64,000 nt of DNA from Bradyrhizobium lablabi (GCF_018129385.1 NZ_JAFCLN010000009.1:182856-246855), one strand, 5' to 3'. Shown: positions 8,392-17,200, counted from the first letter of the stretch. The notes: generated from the sequence alone by a model not told the origin. Made by a program: numbers and translations.

Positions 8392-9666
8392 TTACCCCGT
8401 CACCTTGCTGCTTCCCTGCGTGATCAGCCGGGCGGCGCGCTGGTCGCGCGCATAAACCCAGAGCCAGCTCAGGGCAACGCTGAGCCGGTGGCGCAGGCCG
8501 ATCAGGAAGTAGATGTGGGCGATGCCCCAGATCCACCAGGCGATGGTGCCGCGCAGCTTGATCCGCCCGAAATCGATGATGGCCTTGCGCTTGCCGATCT
8601 GCGCCAGGCTGCCGGAATGGTTGTAGCGGAACGGGCCGACCGTCGTGCCGTTGAGCCGAGCCTTGATGACTTTCGACACATAGCGCCCTTCCTGCTTCGC
8701 TGCCGGCGCGATGCCCGGCACCGGATTGCCGTCGGGCCCCGCAATCGTCACGGTGTCGCCGACCGCGAAGACATCGGGATGGCCGGGCACGGTGAGATCG
8801 GGATTGACCTTGAGGCGATGGGCGCGGTCGGCGGGTGCGCCGAGCCATTCGGCCGCGCGCGAGGCGCGTACGCCCGCCGCCCAGATGATGGTGCGGGCGT
8901 TGAGCTGCTGGCCGCCATAGGTGACGCCGTCGGCGGTGCATTCGGTGACGGGCTGGCCCAGCACCACCTCGACGCCGCTGTCCTCGAGTGCGCGCTGCGC
9001 ATAGGCCGACAGATTCTCGTCGAAGCCCGCCAGCACCCGCGGGCCGGCCTCGATCAGCACCACGCGCGCCTTCTGCGTGTCGATGCGGCGGAAATCCGGC
9101 GGCAGCGTGTGCTTTGCGAGCTCGGCAATGGTGCCGGCGAGCTCGACGCCGGTTGGCCCGGCGCCGATGATGACGAAGGTGAGCAGCGCCGCGCGGCGCT
9201 GCGGATCGGTTTCCCGCTCGGCGCGCTCGAAGGCGACGAGGATGCGCCGCCGCAGCGTGGTGGCGTCCTCCAGCGTCTTCAGCCCGGGCGCAAACGGCTC
9301 CCATTCGTCATGGCCGAAATAGGCGTGGCGCGCGCCGGTGGCGAGCACCAGCGTGTCGTAGGGAATGGTCTCGCCGTCCTCGAGCCGCACGCGCTTTTCC
9401 TTGGCATCGACGCCGTTCACATTGGCGAACAGGGTCGTGACATCCTTGCGGTCGCTCAGGACATGGCGGATCGGCCAGGCGATCTCGGACGTCGCGAGCG
9501 AGGCGGTTGCGACCTGGTAGAGCAGCGGCTGGAACAGATGGTGGTTACGGCGGTCGATCAGCGTGATCTCGACCGGGGCGCCCTTCAGCCCAAAGACGGT
9601 TTCCAGGCCGCCAAAGCCGGCGCCAACGATCACCACGCGGTGAGGTTTTGCCGGGGCATCGGTCAT
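8392..9666 (-). CDS. ndh: NAD(P)/FAD-dependent oxidoreductase, type II NADH dehydrogenase
   Basis: A 424-residue flavoprotein. The FAD site VVIVGAGFGGLE is at residues 11-22, a second dinucleotide motif FVIIGAGPTGVELAG is near 164, and VFAVGDT, the second FAD contact, is near 295. The quinone-site region HHLFQPLLYQVATASL and the amphipathic, tryptophan-rich C-terminal segment (WWIWGIAHIYFL, about 375-400) are features of NDH-2, which oxidises NADH and reduces quinone on the inner face of the membrane without pumping protons. It is transcribed away from the sigma-factor locus and toward the MarR gene, from which it is separated by about 100 bp. Confidence 0.88.
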   Translation of the reverse strand: MTDAPAKPHRVVIVGAGFGGLETVFGLKGAPVEITLIDRRNHHLFQPLLYQVATASLATSEIAWPIRHVLSDRKDVTTLFANVNGVDAKEKRVRLEDGETIPYDTLVLATGARHAYFGHDEWEPFAPGLKTLEDATTLRRRILVAFERAERETDPQRRAALLTFVIIGAGPTGVELAGTIAELAKHTLPPDFRRIDTQKARVVLIEAGPRVLAGFDENLSAYAQRALEDSGVEVVLGQPVTECTADGVTYGGQQLNARTIIWAAGVRASRAAEWLGAPADRAHRLKVNPDLTVPGHPDVFAVGDTVTIAGPDGNPVPGIAPAAKQEGRYVSKVIKARLNGTTVGPFRYNHSGSLAQIGKRKAIIDFGRIKLRGTIAWWIWGIAHIYFLIGLRHRLSVALSWLWVYARDQRAARLITQGSSKVTG

Positions 9667-9893
9667 GGCATGGGCCTTTCCGTGAATATATCCGCTTCGG
9701 TTTATCTAGTGATTTCGCGCATGCGATCCAAGGCGAATTCGCCAATCGATCGATAGCGGACGCCTATCGACTGCGCCTGTCCTGCCATTGGTAATTGCGG
9801 CGCTGCCAAAAATATTTCCTCTAAGCCCGAATCTTTCATGCCTGCACAGACGTCATGGAGAGGTTACGCAACGCAAGACCAATGGAGAGAGCG

Positions 9894-10202
9894 ATGAGAC
9901 GGACCCTGATCAGGTACAAAGCCCGGCCGGAAGCCGCCGACAAGAATGCCGAACTTGTGGCCGCGGTGTTTGCCGAATTGAAGGCGACGAAGCCTGACGG
10001 CGTGCGCTATCTTACGCTGCGGCTGGAAGACGACAGTTTTGTGCATCTGGTCGAAACCTCGGCCGAGGACGGATCGAGCCCGTTGCCGAAGCTGGCGGCG
10101 TTCCAGGCTTTTCAGAGCGGGATTCGCGACCGCTGCGCGGAGCCGCCGATGCCCCGCGCGGCGGTTGTTGTCGGTAATTATCGCATGCTGAACGAGACGT
10201 GA
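9894..10202 (+). CDS. Small ABM-like (dimeric alpha/beta barrel) protein upstream of an ECF sigma factor
   Basis: A 102-residue protein beginning MRRTLIRYKARPEAADKN. The pattern of a leading beta strand, a helix with ELVAAVFAEL, a strand YLTLRLEDDSFVHLVE and a second helix KLAAFQAFQSGI resembles antibiotic-biosynthesis-monooxygenase-like small proteins; no catalytic residues can be assigned. The frame is open from 9855 but the ATG at 9894 has GGAGAG at the right distance. Its TGA overlaps the ATG of the sigma factor by one base (TGATG), so the two are translationally coupled and may function together. Confidence 0.75.
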   Translation: MRRTLIRYKARPEAADKNAELVAAVFAELKATKPDGVRYLTLRLEDDSFVHLVETSAEDGSSPLPKLAAFQAFQSGIRDRCAEPPMPRAAVVVGNYRMLNET

Positions 10203-11068
10203 TGCCGGAGATCGATCTCGAACGCCTGTTGATTGCGATGCGGCCCAAGCTGCATCGCTATTGCGCGCGCATGGTGGGCTCCGTCATCGATGGCGAGGAC
10301 GTGGTGCAGGACGCCCTGATCAAGGCGGTGGAAGCGTTCCTTTCCGCCGGTCTGATCGGCAATCCCGAGGGCTGGCTGTTCCGGATCGCGCACAACACGG
10401 CGCTGGACTTCCTGCGCCGCCGAAGCCGGCAGGAGGCGCTGCATTCGCAAAGCGAGGTGGACATGGTGGCCGATCAGCTCGATGCGGTTTTGAGCCGTCA
10501 GATTGCGAGCGCATCCTTGCGCACTTTCATGCGGCTGCCGGTGGCGCAGCGCGCGAGCGTGATCCTGCGCGACGTGCTCGGCTGCTCCTTGCAGGAAGTG
10601 TGCGAGATCATGGATGTCAGCCTGCCCGCGGTGAAGGCATCGCTGCATCGCGGGCGCACGCAATTGCGCGAATTTTCCGGCGAACCGGAAGATGCACCGG
10701 TACCGGCGCTGTCCGATGCCGACCGCGCGCGGCTTTCCGCTTATGTCGCGCGCTTCAATGCGCGCGATTTCGACGCGATCCGCGACATGATTGCTGACGA
10801 CGTCAGACTCGAACTCGTCAACAAGACCCGCATGCGCGGCAAGCTGGAGGTGTCACGCTATTTCGGCAATTATTCCGGCGTCGGCGACTGGCACCTGGTG
10901 CCGGGCCTGGTCGAGGGCCGTGCCGCCATCCTGGTGTTCGATCCGAATACGCCGGACGGGCCGCCGAAATATTTCATGCTGCTCGCATGGGACGGGGAGA
11001 AGGTCGCGACCATCCGCGATTTTCGCTACGCGCCCTATGCGATCGAGGGCGCGGAGTACCGTATCTGA
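10202..11068 (+). CDS. ECF-type RNA polymerase sigma factor with C-terminal SnoaL-like domain
   Basis: A 288-residue sigma factor. Region 2 is near residues 10-75 (GEDVVQDALIKAVEAF and GWLFRIAHNTALDFLRRR). Region 4 is near 110-160 (LPVAQRASVILRDVLGCSLQEVCEIMDVSLPAVKASLHRGR). A C-terminal extension (about 170-288; YVARFNARDFDAIRDMIADDVRLELV) has the SnoaL/NTF2 fold seen in ECF41-like groups, where it replaces a membrane anti-sigma factor as an internal control domain. It starts on the stop of the ABM-like gene. It converges with the GntR gene, only 2 bp apart, and no terminator is visible between them. Confidence 0.88.
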   Translation: MPEIDLERLLIAMRPKLHRYCARMVGSVIDGEDVVQDALIKAVEAFLSAGLIGNPEGWLFRIAHNTALDFLRRRSRQEALHSQSEVDMVADQLDAVLSRQIASASLRTFMRLPVAQRASVILRDVLGCSLQEVCEIMDVSLPAVKASLHRGRTQLREFSGEPEDAPVPALSDADRARLSAYVARFNARDFDAIRDMIADDVRLELVNKTRMRGKLEVSRYFGNYSGVGDWHLVPGLVEGRAAILVFDPNTPDGPPKYFMLLAWDGEKVATIRDFRYAPYAIEGAEYRI

Positions 11069-11070
11069 TC

Positions 11071-11850
11071 CTATCGCGCGGCCTTGCCGGAGACCGGCGG
11101 CCACTCGATCGAAGCTTCGATGATCGCAGCCGTCTTCCGGTAATGGTCGGCCAAAAGGCGCACGGCCTCTTCGCTCCGGCCGAGTGTGGCGTCCATGATC
11201 TCGCGGTGTTCGGCCGTGGCATCGCGCCGCCGCTGCCCCAGCACTCCGCCGAAATAGTTCGGCAGGCGGTAGCGCTGGGTCTCGACGTAAAGCCGCTCCG
11301 CGAGTTCGAGCAGGCGCGGCGATCTGCAATGCGAGATCAGCGCGCGGTGGAAATGATGATGCCGCTCTTCCATCGCGAACAGGTCGGCCGTCGCCACCGA
11401 GCCCGCAACTTTCGACTGCCGTTCGACCTGTAGGCTGAGCGCATGGAAGGCGGCGACAATGCCCGCTTCCCAATCATCGTCGCCGTTGCGCATGGAGCGG
11501 CGCAGCGCCTCGCTTTCGATCAGGATGCGCGTTTCGGTCGCGTCCTCGATCTCCTCGCGCGACAACGGCGCGACCGAGAAGCCCCGCAGCGCCGTGGAGG
11601 CTACCAATCGCTCCGATTGCAACCGCATCAGGGCTTCGCGAAGCGGCGAAAAGCTCAAGCCGTAACGCTGACGCAGCGCCTCGAGCCGCAGCGGCTCTCC
11701 GGCCTTGAAAGCGCCCACGACAATGTCGGCGCGCAAACGCTGATAGGCTGCTTCGCCCAGCGTCGCCGGTCCACTGGCGCTCTCGCCGGCCGCCCCGCGC
11801 TCGCCGCCCGCGGCTGAAGCATTTCGGCCCGCCTTTCGATGAACTGCCAT
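11071..11850 (-). CDS. GntR family regulator (FCD), divergent from gentisate operon
   Basis: A 259-residue FadR-type regulator. After a variable N-terminal tail the winged helix spans about residues 30-95 (AYQRLRADIVVGAFKAGEPL, LSFSPLREALMRLQSE, GFSVAPLS). The FCD effector domain follows, with the metal-site pattern HHHFHRALISHC and the later TAEHREIMDATL. It is transcribed divergently from the gentisate dioxygenase gene, with 67 bp between the two starts that contain a clear inverted repeat (11883-11902). Repression of the gentisate operon and of itself, relieved by an aromatic-derived acid, is the simplest inference. Confidence 0.87.
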   Translation of the reverse strand: MAVHRKAGRNASAAGGERGAAGESASGPATLGEAAYQRLRADIVVGAFKAGEPLRLEALRQRYGLSFSPLREALMRLQSERLVASTALRGFSVAPLSREEIEDATETRILIESEALRRSMRNGDDDWEAGIVAAFHALSLQVERQSKVAGSVATADLFAMEERHHHFHRALISHCRSPRLLELAERLYVETQRYRLPNYFGGVLGQRRRDATAEHREIMDATLGRSEEAVRLLADHYRKTAAIIEASIEWPPVSGKAAR

Positions 11851-11882
11851 ATTTTCGAAAATTTCCGATTGCTTCCAACGAA

Positions 11883-11902
11883 GGAATGATTTTATATCAT
11901 CC
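11883..11902. promoter_or_regulatory. Inverted repeat, probable GntR operator
   Basis: ATGAT-TTTAT-ATCAT flanked by GG and CC lies 16 bp before the gentisate dioxygenase start and 33 bp before the divergent GntR start. The centre resembles a -10 element, so a bound regulator would cover the promoter. Confidence 0.55.
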
Positions 11903-11917
11903 TACAGGGAGAGCGGG

Positions 11918-13045
11918 ATGGCAACAGCACGTCGCGAAAACCATCGGGAAAACGTCGCAGGCCGGGCCAATGTCGAGGACACGCCCGAACTGCTTGCCTA
12001 TTACGATGAGCTGGAAGGCCTCGATGCCGGCGCCTTGTGGACGGTCGCCAACAAGATCGAGCCGTGGCAGCCGAAGTCTTCTTCCGTGCCGGTGCTGTGG
12101 CGCTATGAGGATTTGCGCAAGCATGTGCTGCGCTCCGTCGAGCTGGTGTCGCCGGAGAAGGCCGGCCGCCGCGTCATCTATCTGAACAATCCGGGCCGCC
12201 GCGACCATGCCGCCGCCGTTGGCTGGCTCTATTCGGGCCTACAGGTGATGCATCCCGGCGAAGTCGCCTCTGCGCACGCCCATTCGGCGTCCGCGCTGCG
12301 CTTCATCATGGAAGGTGAGGGCGCCTACACCATCGTCGACGGGCATAAGCTCACCTTAGGCGCCAACGATTTCGTGCTGACGCCGAACGGCACCTGGCAC
12401 GAGCATGGCGTTTCCGGCGACGGCACGCCCTGCATCTGGCAGGACGGCCTCGACATTCCGCTGGTGAATTGCCTCGAAGCCAATTTCTACGCGGTGCATC
12501 CGAACATGCAGCAGACCGTCGGCCATCCGGTCGACGACATGTCGCATGCCTGGGGCGCTCCCGGCCTGCGGCCGGCCGGCGCCGAATGGAGCAAGGGCTA
12601 TTCGCCGCTCCTGAAATACGAATGGGGCCCGACCTACGAGGCCTTGCAGCGCTACGCCAAGGCTTCCGCCGGTTCGCCCTATGACGGCCTCCTGATGAAC
12701 TACGTCAATCCCGTCACCGGCGGGCCTGTCATGCAGACGATCGGCGCCTCCATGCAGATGCTGCGGCCGGGCGAGGCGACGCACGCACACCGCCACACCG
12801 GCAGCTTCATCTACCAGGTGGCCAAGGGCAGCGGGCACTCCATCATCGACGGCAAGCGCTTCGACTGGAAGGAGCGCGACATCTTCTGCGTGCCGTCCTG
12901 GGCCTGGCACGAACACGCCAACGCCTCTGGTAGCGACGACGCCTGCCTGTTCGCCTTCAACGACCTGCCGGTGATGCACTCGCTCGGCCTCCACCGCGAG
13001 GAAGCATTCGGCGACAATGAGGGGCGGCAGCCGCTCGCTTCCTAG
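11918..13045 (+). CDS. Gentisate 1,2-dioxygenase
   Basis: A 375-residue bicupin. The first cupin (about 110-190) has HAHSASALRFIMEGEGAY with iron-binding histidines; the second (about 280-350) has THAHRHTGSFIYQVAKGSGHS. Length and motifs match gentisate 1,2-dioxygenases, which open gentisate (2,5-dihydroxybenzoate) to maleylpyruvate; related enzymes act on salicylate, 1-hydroxy-2-naphthoate or 5-nitrosalicylate, so specificity is not certain. It is the first gene of an operon with a fumarylacetoacetase-family hydrolase 8 bp downstream and a flavin reductase after that. A GGGAGAG ribosome-binding site precedes its ATG. Confidence 0.88.
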   Translation: MATARRENHRENVAGRANVEDTPELLAYYDELEGLDAGALWTVANKIEPWQPKSSSVPVLWRYEDLRKHVLRSVELVSPEKAGRRVIYLNNPGRRDHAAAVGWLYSGLQVMHPGEVASAHAHSASALRFIMEGEGAYTIVDGHKLTLGANDFVLTPNGTWHEHGVSGDGTPCIWQDGLDIPLVNCLEANFYAVHPNMQQTVGHPVDDMSHAWGAPGLRPAGAEWSKGYSPLLKYEWGPTYEALQRYAKASAGSPYDGLLMNYVNPVTGGPVMQTIGASMQMLRPGEATHAHRHTGSFIYQVAKGSGHSIIDGKRFDWKERDIFCVPSWAWHEHANASGSDDACLFAFNDLPVMHSLGLHREEAFGDNEGRQPLAS

Positions 13046-13053
13046 GAATTAAG

Positions 13054-13965
13054 ATGCGTCTTGTAACTTACCGCGACTCCATCGAAGCCGCCGCGCGCCT
13101 TGGCGCCGTTGTCGATGACCTCGTCATCGACGTCGAGAAGATCGGCGCGCATGCCGGGGTTTCGCTGCCTTCCTCGATGCTGGCCTTCATCGATCTGGGG
13201 CCGGTAGCCCTGGTTGCTCTGAAGAAGATCCTCGGCGACCGCAACGACTATTGGCCGGTCGGCGCCGCGCTGCCGCTGGCTAACGTCAAACTGCTCGCGC
13301 CGATTCCGCGGCCCCGCAAGAACATTTTTGGCATCGGCCTCAACTATGTCGAGCACGTCGCGGAATCGTCCCGCACGCTCGATACGGCAAAGGAATTGCC
13401 GAAGCAGCCGGTGATCTTCTCCAAGCCGCCGACCAGCGTGATCGGCCCGGACGACGCGATCGAGCACAACAAGGCGATCACCCGGCAGCTCGACTGGGAG
13501 GTCGAGCTCGCCGTCGTCATCGGTCGGACCGCGCGGCGCGTATCGGAAGAAGAAGCACTGAATTTCGTGTTCGGCTATAGCGTGATGATCGACGTCAGCG
13601 CCCGCGACAACCGCCGCGCCGGCCAGTGGATCTATTCCAAGGGGCAGGACACCTACGCGCCGTTCGGGCCCTGCATCGTCACATCGGACGAGATCGCAGA
13701 CCCGCATGCGCTCGATCTCTGGCTGACGGTGAACGGCGTCGAGAAGCAGCGCTCCAACACCCGGCATATGCTGTTCAAGGTGCCGCTGCTGATCTCCGAT
13801 ATTTCGGCCGCGATCACGCTCGAGCCCGGCGATATCATCGCTACCGGCACGCCCGACGGCGTCGGCGCGGGACGCACGCCGCAGGAATGGCTGTGGCCGG
13901 GCGATGTCGTGGAGGCTGAAGTGTCCGGCATCGGCCGGCTGCGTCATCCGGTGGTGGCGGTCTGA
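13054..13965 (+). CDS. Fumarylacetoacetate hydrolase family protein (maleyl-/fumarylpyruvate hydrolase)
   Basis: A 303-residue FAH-family enzyme. The metal-binding motif is seen in RQLDWEVELAVVIG (about residues 145-157) and the preceding FSKPPTSVIGP; later motifs include SKGQDTYAPFGP and GDIIATGTPDGVG. In the gentisate pathway this family hydrolyses fumarylpyruvate (or maleylpyruvate directly) to pyruvate and fumarate or maleate. No maleylpyruvate isomerase gene is present nearby, which would favour direct maleylpyruvate hydrolysis or an isomerase encoded elsewhere. The gene lies 8 bp after gentisate dioxygenase in the same operon. Confidence 0.88.
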   Translation: MRLVTYRDSIEAAARLGAVVDDLVIDVEKIGAHAGVSLPSSMLAFIDLGPVALVALKKILGDRNDYWPVGAALPLANVKLLAPIPRPRKNIFGIGLNYVEHVAESSRTLDTAKELPKQPVIFSKPPTSVIGPDDAIEHNKAITRQLDWEVELAVVIGRTARRVSEEEALNFVFGYSVMIDVSARDNRRAGQWIYSKGQDTYAPFGPCIVTSDEIADPHALDLWLTVNGVEKQRSNTRHMLFKVPLLISDISAAITLEPGDIIATGTPDGVGAGRTPQEWLWPGDVVEAEVSGIGRLRHPVVAV

Positions 13966-13981
13966 GGCAGCGAGGCCGGCA

Positions 13982-14644
13982 ATGCTGTTCGACATGGAGT
14001 GGATGGAAGCGCAAAACCGCTACAAGGTACTCACCGCCACCGTGACGCCACGGCCGATCGCCTGGGTGACGACCTTGTCGGAAGACGGCGTGATCAATGC
14101 GGCGCCCTACAGCTTCTTCAACGTGCTGGGACATGAGCCGCCGACGCTCGCGCTCGGGCTTCTCGCCGGCAAGGACCGCTTCAAGGACACCGCGACCAAC
14201 ATCCTTGCTACAGGCGAATTCGTGGTGAATCTCGTGTCGGAGCAAAACGCCGAGGCCATGAACGTCACCTGCATCGATGCGCCGCCCGAGATCGACGAGC
14301 TGGCGCTGGCCGGCCTGAAGCCGGCGCGCTCGCACGCCGTGCGGCCGCCGCGCATCGCGCAATCCCCCGTTTCGTTCGAGTGCCGCGTCCTGACCTCGAT
14401 GGTGACGGGGCCGCGCCAGACCATCGTGATCGGCCGCATCGTTTGCGCCCATGTCGAGGATGCCTTCGTGCAGGACAGTGAGCGCTGTCACATCGATACG
14501 CAAGGCCTGCGCCTGATCGGCCGCATGCACGGCAGCGGCTGGTACGCCCGCAGCAGCGACCTGTTTCAGATGGACCGGCCGACCTGGGCGGAATGGCAGC
14601 GCAACGGCGCCGCGAGCCGCCTTGCAGCAGGCGAAACGCCATGA
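13982..14644 (+). CDS. Flavin reductase family protein
   Basis: A 220-residue protein of the flavin reductase-like FMN-binding split-barrel family. Characteristic stretches are KVLTATVTPRPIAWVTTLSEDG near residue 15, NAAPYSFFNVLGHEPPTLALG and FVVNLVS. Such proteins bind FMN and either feed reduced flavin to a monooxygenase or act as short oxidoreductases. The ATG at 13982 fits the family start and lies 16 bp after the FAH-family gene, in the same operon. No flavin-dependent monooxygenase partner is visible next to it, so its electron acceptor is unknown. Confidence 0.85.
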   Translation: MLFDMEWMEAQNRYKVLTATVTPRPIAWVTTLSEDGVINAAPYSFFNVLGHEPPTLALGLLAGKDRFKDTATNILATGEFVVNLVSEQNAEAMNVTCIDAPPEIDELALAGLKPARSHAVRPPRIAQSPVSFECRVLTSMVTGPRQTIVIGRIVCAHVEDAFVQDSERCHIDTQGLRLIGRMHGSGWYARSSDLFQMDRPTWAEWQRNGAASRLAAGETP

Positions 14645-14704
14645 CCGCCATCGCAAGCCCTTCGTTGCCGGGCCGCCACTCCCGCCGCCCTCCAACTGCG
14701 ACAT

Positions 14705-14732
14705 TTGTTGCCCCGGCAACCGGCACTATAAT
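14705..14732 (+). promoter_or_regulatory. Putative sigma70 promoter for the ABC importer operon
   Basis: TTGTTG (14705-14710) and a perfect TATAAT (14727-14732) separated by 16 bp, in the 298-bp gap between the flavin reductase and the binding-protein gene. The rest of that gap shows no gene; the frame across it has no ribosome-binding site. Confidence 0.5.
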
Positions 14733-14942
14733 TCTTGCCATCCCCAGCGGTGGCGAATTATGGTTCAGGCTGTCGAAAGCATCGGCCGAAGGTTCTAAGC
14801 AAGACCCATCGGTTCATGCTTGCTGCGGGCTGGCGATTTCGCGCACAAAACAGCCACCAAGAGGGCCCGCGATCGGCGCGCCGTGCACGGCCGGACAACC
14901 GGCCGGGCACGAACAATTCGATCATTCAGGAGGGGATTGAAT

Positions 14943-16121
14943 ATGAGAAAAACGGCATTCTGGCTGGCGGGCGTCACCGCGCTGGCATTCGTGGCGCAGC
15001 CTGCGCTCGCGGCCGACACCATCAAGATCGGCTTCGTCTCGACCTTCAGCGGCCCGACCGCTGCGATTGGCAACGACATGCGCAATTCGTTCGAGCTCGC
15101 GCTCGACCATCTCGGCCGCAAGATGGACGGCAAGCCCGTCGAGGTGATCTACGAGGATGACGGCCAGAAGCCTGACGTCGGCAAGCAGAAGACCGAAAAG
15201 CTGATCCAGTCCGACAAGGTCGATTTCATCGTCGGCTACATCTGGTCGAACGTGCTCTTGGCCTCGCTGAAGACCGCGGTCGACAGCAAGACCTTCCTGA
15301 TCTCGGCCAATGCCGGCCCGTCGCAGCTCGCCGGCGAACTCTGCTCGCCTTACGTGTTCTCGACCTCCTGGCAGAACGACCAGACGCCGCAGGCCATGGG
15401 CCTCTACATGAACCAGAAGGGCGTGAAGTCGGTATTCCTGATCGGTCCGAATTATGCCGCCGGCAAGGACATGCTGGCTGGCGTCAAGAGTACCTTCAAG
15501 GGCGAGGTCAAGGGCGAGGAATACACGGTGTGGCCGAGCCAGCTCGACTTCTCCGCCGAGTTGACCAAGGCCAAGAACTCGGGCGCCCAATCGATCTTCG
15601 TGTTCTATCCGGGTGCGGCGGGCGTGCAGTTCCTCAACCAGTACGCCCAGGCCGGCATCAAGGCGCAGATTCCGCTCTACACCGCCTTCACCATCGACGA
15701 ATTGTCGCTGCCGCTCCAGAAGGACAACGCGCTCGGTGTTCCCGGCGCTCAGCAATGGGTCAACGATTTGCCGAATGACGAAAACAAGAAATTCGTCGCC
15801 GACTACCGCAAGAAGTATCCCGGCCTGCGCCCGACTTTCTACGGTGCGCAGTCCTATGACGCCGCCAACCTGATCAACAGCGCCGTCGTGGCGGTCAAGA
15901 GCGACCTGACCAAGAAGGACGCGATGAAGGCCGAGATGGAGAAGGCCAACTTCAAGTCGGTGCGCGGCCCTTACAAGTACGGCAACAACCACATCCCGAT
16001 CCAGAACTTCTATCTACAGGACGTGGTGAAGGATTCGGAAGGCCAGCTTGCGCTGAAGACCGTAGCGACCATCGTCAAGGACGCGCAGGACGGTTTTGCC
16101 GGCAAGTGCCCGATGAAGTGA
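14943..16121 (+). CDS. Branched-chain amino acid-type ABC transporter, substrate-binding protein
   Basis: A 392-residue periplasmic protein with a Sec signal peptide (MRKTAFWLAGVTALAFVAQPALA, cleaved after about residue 23). The mature part starts ADTIKIGFVSTFSGPTAAIG, the standard LivK-like type I fold, and includes FIVGYIWSNVLLA and PTFYGAQSYDAAN. Despite the family name these proteins often bind aromatic acids or amides in Bradyrhizobium and Rhodopseudomonas. The ATG at 14943 was chosen because it gives the signal peptide and follows AGGAGG. It heads the operon with two permeases and two ATPases and sits between gentisate and Rieske genes, suggesting an aromatic ligand. Confidence 0.9.
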   Translation: MRKTAFWLAGVTALAFVAQPALAADTIKIGFVSTFSGPTAAIGNDMRNSFELALDHLGRKMDGKPVEVIYEDDGQKPDVGKQKTEKLIQSDKVDFIVGYIWSNVLLASLKTAVDSKTFLISANAGPSQLAGELCSPYVFSTSWQNDQTPQAMGLYMNQKGVKSVFLIGPNYAAGKDMLAGVKSTFKGEVKGEEYTVWPSQLDFSAELTKAKNSGAQSIFVFYPGAAGVQFLNQYAQAGIKAQIPLYTAFTIDELSLPLQKDNALGVPGAQQWVNDLPNDENKKFVADYRKKYPGLRPTFYGAQSYDAANLINSAVVAVKSDLTKKDAMKAEMEKANFKSVRGPYKYGNNHIPIQNFYLQDVVKDSEGQLALKTVATIVKDAQDGFAGKCPMK

Positions 16122-16200
16122 GTTCTATCGGCGCATGATTCTTGCAAGAGCTTAAACCTTAGAGAGCTTGCAGGAGTTGATGCGCCCAACAACAATAGGC

Positions 16201-16229
16201 GGCGGCGCGGCTCGCGCTGCCGCTGTTTT
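16201..16229 (+). terminator. GC-rich hairpin with short T-run between binding protein and permease genes
   Basis: GCGGCGCG pairs with the downstream CGCGCTGCCGC with a small bulge, followed by TTTTG. It is imperfect and may allow partial read-through, as is usual between a highly expressed binding-protein gene and its permeases. The 161-bp gap also holds a degraded family G repeat. Confidence 0.4.
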
Positions 16230-16230
16230 G

Positions 16231-16268
16231 TAAGTGGGTGCCGGTTTTCCGGTAGGATCAGGCGCAAA
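16231..16268. repeat. Family G repeat, degraded copy
   Basis: Contains AAGTGGGTGCCGGTTTTCC and GATCAGGCGCAAA, a decayed version of the element seen at 43374 and 58342. Confidence 0.55.
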
Positions 16269-16282
16269 GGCTTGAAGGGGTC

Positions 16283-17200
16283 ATGCTGGTCGTTGTCGAA
16301 CAATGTCTGAACGGGTTGCAGTTCGGCCTGCTGCTGTTCCTGCTGGCGGCAGGGCTGACGCTGGTGTTCGGCATCATGGATTTCGTCAACCTCGCCCATG
16401 GCTCGCTCTACATGATGGGCGCCTATTTCGCGGCGACCTTCGTCGCCTGGACCGGGAGCTTCGTGCTCGGCGTAGTGCTGGCGCTCGGCGCCACATTGCT
16501 GCTCGGCATACTGCTGGAATCGGTGGCGCTGAGACATCTCTACGGTCGCGACCATCTCGACCAGGTGCTGGCGACGTTCGGCCTGATCCTGTTCTTCAAT
16601 GATCTGGTGCGGCTGGTCTGGGGACCGGCGGGCCTCGCGCTGCCGCTGCCTTCCTGGCTGACGGTGCCGGTGCAGATCCTGCCCGGTGTGTATTATCCGG
16701 CTTATCGTCTCTCCATCATCATCGTCGCGCTGGCAGTCGCGGCCATGCTCTATTTCGTGGTGATGCGCACCCGGATCGGCATGCTGATCCGCGCCGGCGC
16801 CTCCAACCGCGAGATGATCGGCGCGCTCGGCATCAACATCAAGCTGCTGTTCACGCTGGTATTCGGCCTCGGCGCTGCGCTCGCAGGCCTTGCCGGCCTG
16901 ATGCAGGCGCCGATCCTCACCGTGCAGATCGGCATGGGCGAGAACATCCTGATCCTCGCCTTTGTCATCATCGTGATCGGCGGCATCGGCTCGATCCGCG
17001 GCGCCTTCATGGCCGCGATCTTTGTCGGGATGATCGATACGCTCGGCCGCGCCTTCCTGCCGGACCTGTTGCGCAAGGTGTTGAGCTCCACCGCGGCCTC
17101 CACCGCCGCACCTGCGTTGTCCTCGATGCTAATCTACCTCCTGATGGCCATCATCCTGGTGGTGCGGCCGGAGGGGCTGTTCCCGGCCGCCAAGCGATGA
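16283..17200 (+). CDS. Branched-chain amino acid-type ABC transporter permease (LivH-like)
   Basis: A 305-residue integral membrane protein with about eight hydrophobic segments. The LivH-type motif GLTLVFGIMDFVNLAHGSLYMMGAY is cut here into GLTLVFGIMDFVNLAHG near the N-terminus, and the cytoplasmic loop EMIGALGINIK and the later GGIGSIRGAF are also typical. It forms half of the transmembrane pore of the importer. It overlaps the next permease gene by 4 bp (ATGA), so the two are co-translated. Confidence 0.92.
   Translation: MLVVVEQCLNGLQFGLLLFLLAAGLTLVFGIMDFVNLAHGSLYMMGAYFAATFVAWTGSFVLGVVLALGATLLLGILLESVALRHLYGRDHLDQVLATFGLILFFNDLVRLVWGPAGLALPLPSWLTVPVQILPGVYYPAYRLSIIIVALAVAAMLYFVVMRTRIGMLIRAGASNREMIGALGINIKLLFTLVFGLGAALAGLAGLMQAPILTVQIGMGENILILAFVIIVIGGIGSIRGAFMAAIFVGMIDTLGRAFLPDLLRKVLSSTAASTAAPALSSMLIYLLMAIILVVRPEGLFPAAKR

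Noticed and set aside
9638..9666. Long frames antisense to the NDH gene and to many other genes (for example 8347-9756)
   Set aside because: High-GC third-position bias creates long shadow frames; none shows domain motifs or ribosome-binding sites.
14645..14942. Small gene between flavin reductase and the binding protein
   Set aside because: No ribosome-binding site, biased composition, and the frame crosses the promoter and the true start region.
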